DNA of 64,000 nt from Madurella fahalii (taxonomy: Eukaryota; Ascomycota; Sordariomycetes; Sordariales), in NCBI GenBank assembly GCA_029876055.1, contig CM056875.1, positions 1 to 64,000 of the forward strand, written 5' to 3'. The notes under the pieces are model-generated. The model was not told the origin of the DNA. It made no database searches and worked only from the letters and a program-made list of their open reading frames with translations. The position numbers and the translations under genes are program-made. Shown one piece after another: positions 56,086 through 64,000 of the stretch (positions are counted from its first letter, which is position 1; every line of letters begins with the position of its first letter).

Positions 56086-57418
56086 TCATTTGTCATTCCG
56101 CGTCAACCACCCCTCCTGCCTCACCGTCCACAAACCGTAGTAGTCCAGAATCAAATAGCTATAGTCCATAGCCACAACCGCCCATATGTTTTGTACTCCG
56201 ATCCAGGGGTATTCTGCGAGAAACGCGGTGTACTTGTCCACGTTGCTGGAGATATACCACAAAGCGAACCAGAGCCTATAGATTTTCAATTAACGACACC
56301 CCTTTTTCGTTTGTTTGTTTCGTTGATGGAGGGACTTACGCAATCTTGGGTGCACTCCATATACAAACCACCCACCCAACAATATGAACCAGTGCAATCA
56401 GCGGCCGCCCCAATTCTTCCGCAAGTTTCCTTGCAAAGTATGGGTTCTCTTTGTATATCGTCCAGAATCCGGGAGTAACAAAGAGTTGCATGATGAAGGC
56501 CTGGAAACCGTTCCGCCTCCAACGGATTAATTGGCCAACATAGTTTGCGTCCTTGACGTCCGTAAAAACCTCAGCTTCAGGGGCATCTTGGTGAAAAACC
56601 TTCCACCCTTTGGCCCGTAACCAGCGGGTTAGGAACGAGTCCTCGCCAGTTTGAATCAGCTGCCCCAAAACTTCTCGTTCGTCCACTCGGACAAAAAGTC
56701 GCCGGGCTTAACGGCAGAGGTCCGGAGAAGCATGGTTCTGCCGGTGAGGCACCAGCTCCCACCCCCGCAGGTGTGTAATTGCAATTGTTTTTCGTTATTT
56801 GCAGCCAACTTGCGTATACCGGCCACTTCCCACGGTGTTAGGCAGGCGGGGTTACGGCGTTCCTTTGGGATATGAGCACTGGTGGAAGTCAGTATGTACC
56901 GAAACTAGACAAAACAACACAAACAAACAAAGGGCTTGCCTCTGGCGACCGACGATACCGGCTACTTTAGGGTCTTCAAACCCTGCTAGGAGGTACGGCA
57001 GGACTTTGTCTGTCGGCCAGACAGTGTCGTCGTCGACAAAACAGAGGATATCACCGCTGCTTTTCTCTACGCAGAGGGCCATCTGCGTACGTCTGCCTGG
57101 CTTGGGCACTGTATAGATCTCAATAGGTACGAAAGGGTAGTCACGTTTGACAGGTGCGGACAACTCTTCGACCCGCTCGAGGTCGCGTGGAATAGTGACG
57201 ACTATTATTTCTTTCGGCTTGTTGTTGATACACATCCTTAGAGTATCGGGGAACTCGTCGGGAGTATCGATGGTTACAATCAAGATGCTCACGGTTCCTG
57301 TCGAAAACGCTGGCTTCTCCGCGGGAGCGGGCGGGGTGAACTTCTTCATTTTTGAGCGGGTGAGGAGGTGGTCATACTGGCCCCATAGCCTATTATCGGC
57401 AAGAGGTTTTGTCAACAA
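56086..57418 (-). pseudogene. Family 2 glycosyltransferase with one frameshift
   Basis: A membrane-type processive GT2 related to hyaluronan/chitin synthases. Exons: from within 57437 to 56940; 56878–56340; 56275–56086. The first intron is GC–AG (56939–56879, donor AG|GCAAGC); the second is GT–AG (56339–56276). Motifs: VSILIVTIDTPDEFPDTLR, ILCFVDDDTVWP (DXD), GGGSWCLTGRT, GEDSFLTRWL and QLIRWRRN (QxxRW), with C-terminal membrane helices. At TTTTGGGG near 56665 one base appears missing, shifting the frame between NEKFWG and QLIQTGED. The start is unclear: an upstream ATG (57490) would need a 27-bp intron, so translation may begin at the Met of SKMKKF. A recent pseudogene or a sequence error. 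Confidence 0.75.
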
Positions 57419-57490
57419 GGAAGTCCGAGAGTCGCTACTGAAATAGGGGTTGATAATGACTTACCACATGCCTGTCAAAATGGCGGCCAT

Positions 57491-58029
57491 TGTGAAGTTC
57501 AGCAGAGATAAAAGTGGAAGACTACGGTGTCTCGAGAAGGATATCTCTGCGTGAAGAGATAAGTTTCTTTACTCGAGATGTCTAAATATCGGCTCAACCA
57601 CGGCCACCGAGTTCGGAGGCTACCTACTCTATAATCTTTTCCCAAGAAGTCCATCCCGCCTGCAACCTGCTTTCTTGTTCGGCTTCATCTTCTCAAGCAT
57701 CAGCTCGACCAGGATGCGGTCTTTTTGGTATTCCGTGTCTCCCCGTCCGCCCCCACGACAATATCCGTACACCTCAGCCTTGCTGCTCTGTGTAATTTGC
57801 CTGTTGCATTCTGCGCTGTTTTCCAATATCTCGCAACCCTAATAACCAGCTCTACCAAGCTTCACGAGGGACTCCTATCCAGAATGCCTCGCAGGCGTAT
57901 GATGCGGTTTCAAGACAGTGGCAGTCTTGCTGACCACCGTCCTGCATCGGGAAGTCCCAGGATGGGATACCGTTGCGTGCAATAATCCTCATTCTCTCAA
58001 GATAGACCATGTATTTTCGCACACATCCA
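57491..58029 (+). other. Interval without a supported gene
   Basis: Upstream flank of the glycosyltransferase. No recognisable ORF. Confidence 0.45.
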
Positions 58030-58262
58030 CGCCTCACCGTGTAAATAACGCCCAAGGCGCTTTATGGTGAAACCACCCCCCACGATGCCTTATGGTGTAA
58101 CCACTTACGGCCCAATCAGACATTGCTGCCGGAGGTATCGGACCTAATTAGTTTGATACAAAGGTGCTGAGAGAGATTTCTGTCCGAATGTCGGTTCCAT
58201 ATACGGTCCGGATGCCAGGTGCGTATACGGCACGACCAGAGTTGACGTTGAGATTGAGGACT
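58030..58262 (+). repeat. Diverged direct repeat, copy 1
   Basis: Shares ordered blocks with 58328–58606: ctcaccgtgtaa, ccccacgatgcct, atggtgtaaccactt, catattgct-type, tacaaaggtgctgagag and tccggatg. Spacing is conserved approximately. Looks like an old tandem or dispersed duplication; origin unknown. Confidence 0.6.
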
Positions 58263-58327
58263 AGCTGACTGCATGAACATTAATACAACCATAAGCTTTA
58301 CACAAAAGGTAAAGTTGTGTAATAGCG

Positions 58328-58606
58328 GTCACGTCTCACCGTGTAACCAACCCCCACGACGCCTGATGGTGTCACCACTTCGCCTCCTTAGTTACATTAA
58401 GCCTTGTAGCCGGTTTGTCGCACCATGCGCTATGCATCTATCCAACCCAAGTAAGCGGGATGTAATTGGATGAAATGACAGCCGCAATCACATATTGCTA
58501 CCTGAGTTTGCGGAGCTGGCTAGTTTAGTACAAAAGGTGCCGAGAGGGAATCTCGGTCCGGATGTGTGGTGAGTATCATACAGCACGAGTTGTCATTGAG
58601 GTTGGG
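58328..58606 (+). repeat. Diverged direct repeat, copy 2
   Basis: Second copy of the block above, with additional sequence in the middle. It ends near tgtcattgaggttggggc, which parallels ttgacgttgagattgagg in copy 1. Confidence 0.6.
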
Positions 58607-59236
58607 GCCGGCCGACGCGGCCAACAAGGTGTGGCGTTCAAAAACACGTGAACAGCGGGAAGTAGTGAAGGAATGCTGTGGAGCTCAAAATGCCAGATCG
58701 CTCTCCACCCACGGCGACAATCACATCAATCCACAGCCTTACAAGATGGTTACCCGATTCGTTCACCGTGAAACTGACCTGCCCGAACAAGATGTGATTT
58801 AGCAACCCCAACGCAGAGACTACGCCGCTCATTGGCCCATTATACGACATCCCGTGACAATCTGTGTGATATTATGGCGGGTCCGGGTGCATCATAATGC
58901 TGTTGGTGCATGCTTACGCCGGCCCCGTTTCCGATGCTTCCGAGGCCGATAACGAACGTGGCACTGTAGCTCAGGCCCGGTCCAGGCATAATGATCGGCG
59001 CCGACACCGCTGCGAAGGAGAGTTCAAGTAGCGGTGAACATTCCTGCAGCCACCCGTGGGTGTAAGTCACGGAAGCGGCCTGCTTTCAATGACTCTGAAT
59101 CCGCTTGCCTTCAATTATGTCACAAACACATGCCCACTAGGGGACAGGCCTGGAACTTCAAGTGGTTTCTTCAAGAAAATCATCTTGCGCAACTTCCTCC
59201 TAAGTAATTGTTGATTCACGAACTACAACACCAGTC
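58607..59236 (+). other. Promoter side of the sugar transporter
   Basis: No ORF can be supported; it contains the upstream region of the transporter that starts at 59237. Confidence 0.45.
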
Positions 59237-61196
59237 ATGGATGGTTCTAAAGTCAGCAACGACACCAAAGCCAACGTGACGACAGACAATGGCCCTGATG
59301 ATAGCGCTATCGTCACAAGGCTGGCTAACGAAGACAAAGTTGTCTGGTACCGCAAGCCGAACCTTCGGTACCTCTACTTCATGCTCACCCCGACTTGCAT
59401 GGGCATCCAGATGACATCGGGCTTCCACTCGCAGACGGTCAATGCTATGCAAATATTGCCGTCATGGATCGACTGTATGATAACTCACATGTAAAACATA
59501 TCCGTACTGAGAGAGATTGCCTGCCAGACTTTCATGATCCCCAGGGCTCTCTCAAGGGGATCATTGCCGCTGCCTACCCGCTCGGTGCTATCCTCTCGCT
59601 CCCTTTCATCCCCATCATCAACGACAAGTTCGGGCGGCGGTGGTCCGTATTTGCGGGCTCTTGAATCATGGTAGCCGCGTCACTGATTCAAGGTTTCGCC
59701 ATCAATTGTCAGTAATCCCTACCAGCTTCATGTTAGTGGCAGCATGCTGAAGAAGGCGTCTAGCTGGCATGTACATTGCAGCCCGTCTACTCCTAGGCTT
59801 CGGCATTCCTCCGTGTCTAGTTTCTGGCTCAGCATTGATCGGAGAGCTAGGTTATCCAAAGGTAAGTCCGGAATCTACTAAATCGCACCACCGTCCAGTC
59901 ACTCAGCATCTGACACAAACCCCAGGAACGCGCAGTCTTGACCTCCCTCTTAGCGTGTCCTATTTCGTTGGGCAGATCTCCGCGGCAGGTATATGTTTTG
60001 GGACTAACAGTATCCTGAACGACTGGGGTTGGCGCGTCCCATCCCTTCTCCAGATCGCTCCCCCATTAGTACAGATCTGTTTTGTCTTTTTCGTTCCCGA
60101 ATCCCCTCGCTGGCTTGTATCCAGGGACTGCGGTTCAGACGCTTTACGGATCCTTGTCAAATACCACGGCGAGGGCGAGGAGACAGAGTTCGTCCGCGCA
60201 GAAATGGCCCAAATCCAGACGACCTTGAACATAGAGATGCGGACCTCCAGGAGTTCGTGGCTTGACCTCGCGAGGACTAAAGGCATGCGCAAGCGTCTCC
60301 TGACAACGTGCATGCTGGGCCTGTTCACGCAATGGTCCGGCTCTACCCTAGTATCATACTACCTTGGCAACCTGTTACAGATTATTGGGCAAAGCTCGTC
60401 GGAGTTCAAGCAAACCATCAACGTCAGCATATCATGTTGGTCTTGTTATGCTCTTTTATCGCATCCATGCTGGTTAAGAAATTCAAGCGCAGGCACATGT
60501 ACCTCATCTGCACCTCCAGTCTATTTGTTTGTTTTACGCTTTATACGGTCAGCATGGAGCAAGCGATCACAGCTAAAGACGCAGGGCGCCCGAACCATGC
60601 AGCTGGTGCAGCCTGCATTTTCTTTCTATTTGCTTACGCACCGTGCTATTGTTTAGCACTGAATACGGTAACTTATAGTAAGTTGACTACTTGCCTTGGG
60701 CGGGCACGCGGAGAAACGAGAAGGAAGGGGAATTCATAAGTTATCAGAAAATTCGTGAGCTGACAGTTGACAGCGTACCTCGTCGAACTCTGGCCCTACG
60801 CCGAGCGGTCTAGAGGGATAGTAATCTTTCAGCTGTTCTCACGCTGCGCCGAATTCTTGACCACGTTCATCAACCCTATCGGCATGGCCAATATCGGCTG
60901 GAGGTACTTTATCACGTTCTGTTGCTTCCTGGCGTTTGAGGTCATATTTGTATATTTCTACTTTCCCGAGACGGTTGGCAAGACGTTGGAGGAGGCCACG
61001 TTCTGTAAGTTTACCCTAGCCATTTGCTATTTTGGTTTGAGTTTGAGTTGCTAATGAACCCTTTAAAGTATTTGAAGAGGATAGGCCGCTGGCGGAAAAG
61101 GCCGCGCTCGCAGTCGAGCAGTCGATCGCCCATGAGCTTGGGATGACAGGGACGCATATGGAAGACCGTGATACCAAGAAGTCATCAGCTGTGTGA
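59237..61196 (+). pseudogene. Sugar porter (MFS) with one stop and two frameshifts
   Basis: A six-exon MFS sugar transporter (about 530 aa when complete). Starts at ATG 59237; introns at 59475–59527, 59708–59763, 59862–59925, 60678–60773 and 61005–61068 are all GT–AG. Motifs: FGRRWSVFAGS after helix 2, ARLLLGFGIPP, the sugar-porter PESPRWLVSR near 60100, and PETVGKTLEEATF near 60970. A TGA at 59662 sits where a Trp or Cys is expected (GS-stop-IMVAA). One base is off near 59955 between LTSLL and VSYFVGQ, and again near 60440 after QTINVS. Lesions are few, so inactivation is recent. It would have imported hexoses or disaccharides across the plasma membrane. Confidence 0.8.
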
Positions 61197-61366
61197 TTCC
61201 AGGTTACTAATTCAGTAGTGATCAATGATCATTGTCGGCTCGAGTTTAGCAGTCTCTGGAATTTCCAATTTACCTAACCAGTAGTTAAAGTAGCTTGTTG
61301 CTTCCTCGACCCAACCGTAAGGGGCGTGTTCAGTGTTAGTGCAGGTAAAATAGAGGCCCGCCGACG

Positions 61367-61894
61367 ATGGCTTCGGAGCCGACGTATGGCGGTCAGGATT
61401 GGTTACCTGAGGCAGCATCAACACAGCCGCCGCCACAGCTGCAGAGGAGTTGCTGCTGTTATATATGGATTTCAATAGCAGGAGGATTCATACCAACTTC
61501 AAAACCGGTGATTGGATTGATGGTTACTGGCAAGTATAACGATACTCTCGGAATTGGTCGAAGACTAGACTAACAAGTAACGAGTTACAGCTACCGATTC
61601 GACCCCGTTGACGAGAAGGAAACATATGAGGCCAGAACACAAGAAGTCTCATCTTCATTCTTCACAACTACGAAGACACAGCTTAAGGTGGCCGACCGAG
61701 AGGCAGAGCGGGAGCACCGAGAGGAAGCGCGGGAGAGGTCTTCTGGGAGAGGTGGTGGATCGAGCACCAACACGATGAAGCGACTCATAGGATCTTGGCA
61801 AAGGCATAGACTAGGGTCAACCTGCGACGGACCCATCGGAATGTGGACTCGGGGGGATAACAACATGTCCGCTCCCGCTGACAGGAATGCATGA
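61367..61894 (+). CDS. Small hypothetical protein (156 aa)
   Basis: Exon 1 (61367–61533) and exon 2 (61591–61894) join through a 57-bp GT–AG intron with an ACTAAC branch to 471 nt. The N-terminal half is Pro/Gln-rich with a Cys run (SCCCYIW). The second half is highly charged (KVADREAEREHREEARERS), likely helical, then Gly/Ser-rich. No family is recognised. It follows the transporter by 170 bp on the same strand. The clean splice phase is the main support. Confidence 0.5.
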
Positions 61895-62241
61895 TGCTAG
61901 TCTGGTCGGGATAAGGGGGGTTGCGGGGAGTGACATGCAGAACTCCATTGTCTCCTGATCAGGCGTTTTCTGTCAACCACACTGATACTCCGAGCCCCGC
62001 ATCACACACCTGTATATTGGAGATCCGAAGACTGATGGCACCACGGTATGACGAATCCCTAGGTGCCTATAGCTATTGTAAGTGCGGGCAGTTCAGATAC
62101 CAAAAGTGAAAAGTGAGCGTTGAGTGATCAAGAGGACAAACGTGAACCTGTGGAGGCGAGCAGGTACCTTATCCAAGAACAGCGGACGATTAACACCCTT
62201 CGATAACATATTCAAAGCACGCCTACTTGAACCCCCCTTAT
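61895..62241 (+). other. Interval without a supported gene
   Basis: Convergent gap between the small hypothetical gene and the gene at the right edge. Nothing recognised. Confidence 0.45.
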
Positions 62242-64000
62242 CTATCCCATTCGAGTAATATCAGTCATAGCCATATACGCCTCGAACAGCGGGGTAGAAT
62301 CAAGACTCGTCTCAAGAAAGGCGCTACGCAAACACGCCCTCAGTGCGGCGAGCAACAGTTGTGTAGAGCTGATACTGAAAACACCTATATTCATAACTTC
62401 AGTGTTTCCCGGGTACAGAACGGTTAAGTCGACGGGGAACCTCTGGTTCAGGCCCATCAACGAAGGTATGACTAGGTAGGACATCAGCGTCCCAAACCCC
62501 GACTCAAGTTTTACGCTCTTGTCCTTGGACTCGGGGATCAGCCGGGCGATGCGTGCAATGGTATCGCGGAACTCGGCGCTTGTGAGCATAATAATGCCCA
62601 CGGATGCGTTAACGGCCCCATTTCTAGTAGCGCCCATAGCTTCGAAGGTTGGGACCCTCTCGGTGATGAGATAGGACGTCATCTTTTCGACGTCGTAGAG
62701 GGTGCGAAACCAGGCACGGTCGGGTTTAAAGGCGAGGCACATGTTGAGTAAGGCATCGCCTGCTGCAGCGAGCTTGTCGCGCTGGTCGGCGGGAATGGCG
62801 AGTTGCCCGACATCATTGAGGATACGAGCGAGCAGGTGAGGGAGGGACTGGGCGCATTGCTGAGCATACCGCGGCAGAGGGAGGATCGGTCAGCACTCAT
62901 GAGATAGCCGTCAGGTGAGAGTGGGAGGCTGAGCAAGACACTGGCGAGCGTTTGTCCTGCAGAGCGCCGGATGAAGCTTGGCGCACTGTCCGCTGTCCGC
63001 GAGTTGTCTGTCAAGGCCCGATCTTTGCCGAGCCGGATGAATTCGCTGTCGATGGAGTGGAATGTCGAGCCGGCCGCCTCCGTGAGAACTTGTGTCGCTT
63101 CTTCCGATAGCTCGACTTCTTCAAGCGAATATGCTGTACTGTGGTCAGCACCCTCCAGGCTATTCGCCACACTGACGAGCTCCTCGACGCGCTCGCTGAC
63201 AGTGCTGAATTGAAAGGCGCGTGGAACGCCAATCTTCCTCTGTGACGGTTTCTGGAGGGTCTCGACCTGTGAATGGACAAAGTGACTGGGCATTCGGACG
63301 TGGTCAACGCTGGAATCATCGTCTGACGAAGATTCTTCGGTCTCAAAGTGCGTAAGGCGCGTAGTGTCTTGGGACATGGCTCTCATGTGCTGGTGTCCAG
63401 GCGTTGAACTTGGTCGTGGTCCAGGTGGCTCTTCCGCTTCGACATGGACATACTCAACATTTCCAAGACAGTATACATCACCCGACAGGGCCGGCAAGCA
63501 TCCGACAGACAGCCAAAACATAGCTCCCACGGTGAGTACGTCGGTGGATACATCGCCCATCTGCTCACGGAGGTGTTGTGTGTAGTAGACCTTGGGCTCG
63601 GAACCGTCATCCAGTGTTTGGGGCAGCCATATGGTTCCGATGATGCCATGCAAAGGCTTAAACGCATGCCTGTCGTCGTCATACATCCGACTGGAATTTG
63701 TATATTTCCGCGACCAGTCTTGGTTGAGGAATTGCTTCCCGTAGAGTGTGAATAGTCGGTTCCGCGAAAAGAGTCTTCCTGGAGATGCTTGGATGCTCTT
63801 CACTTTCCCCTTCAGCTTAACTGGATTCTTTCCCAGGTCGGGACATCTTGCGTATCGGCCAACGATCCCGATAATGAGAATCCAGTTCTTGTGGAGTGGC
63901 AGCCAGGTTCGTCCCCCTGCAATCTGCAGCAGGTCACCCAGCGTCGAGCTTATGCCGTATCCCCCAAGAAGGAGGCAGAACTGCACCCAGCTGGCGGACT
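62242..64000 (-). CDS. Hypothetical protein, partial at the right edge, possible frameshift
   Basis: The minus-strand frame enters from the right edge without a start codon (SASWVQFCLLLGGYGISSTL, hydrophobic, then HKNWILIIGIVGRYARC, a second likely membrane segment). It runs through a Ser/Asp/Glu-rich middle (HFETEESSSDDDSS) and continues to about 62890. The downstream part (RYAQQCAQSLPHLLARILND … FKPDRAWFRTLYDVEKMTSY) is in another frame to the stop at 62242. I see no intron at the switch, so a one-base indel near 62880–62895 is likely. I recognise no family; the layout resembles large uncharacterised membrane-anchored fungal proteins. Confidence 0.55.

Overview
This window looks like DNA from a filamentous ascomycete (Pezizomycotina). 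The evidence is short GT–AG introns with branch-point-like sequences, a HET-domain gene, a Clr5–ankyrin gene, remains of a NACHT–WD40 (NWD) gene, a Fot1/pogo-type transposon and pervasive C-to-T/G-to-A damage of repeats that matches repeat-induced point mutation (RIP). I do not assign a genus.

Bases 1–29943 are a transposon nest. A left-truncated, RIP-damaged chromovirus pol (2–3065) abuts an apparently intact Ty3/gypsy chromovirus, called A here (3147–11176, 359-bp LTRs identical by eye). A has Gag and Pol in one frame separated by a single UAG. Antisense between pol and the 3' LTR it carries a six-exon gene for a 253-aa protein with a six-cysteine zinc-cluster-like motif. Next come a RIP-damaged host-type gene (11177–12239) and an inverted, RIP-damaged copy of A (A-prime, 12240–27730). 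A-prime was later split by two insertions with perfect 5-bp target duplications: a non-autonomous LTR element B (17394–20180, identical 215-bp LTRs) and a Ty1/copia element C (21554–27021, lightly RIP-damaged). A and B share a primer site complementary to their own LTR, as in Tf1-type self-priming. An internally deleted Fot1/pogo element (28636–29943, TA duplication) closes the nest.

Bases 30250–64000 are gene-bearing accessory sequence. They hold a HET protein, a Myb/SANT–chromodomain protein with a second chromodomain coding block beside it and a RIP-damaged fragment 10 kb away, a solo LTR with target duplication, an NWD pseudogene, the C-terminal end of a major facilitator gene, a Clr5–ankyrin gene interrupted at a 20-G run, a RIP-damaged ankyrin pseudogene, a solo copia LTR, an F-box protein, an AAA+ (CbxX/CfqX-like) pseudogene, a PhyH dioxygenase, a family 2 glycosyltransferase with one frameshift, a broken sugar transporter, a small hypothetical gene, and a hypothetical gene running off the right edge.

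No operon or biosynthetic cluster is evident. Several genes belong to fungal self/non-self or innate-immunity families (HET, NWD, ankyrin). The pristine state of A and B beside heavily mutated relatives shows that LTR elements have moved recently despite RIP. The least expected feature is the spliced antisense gene carried inside element A.
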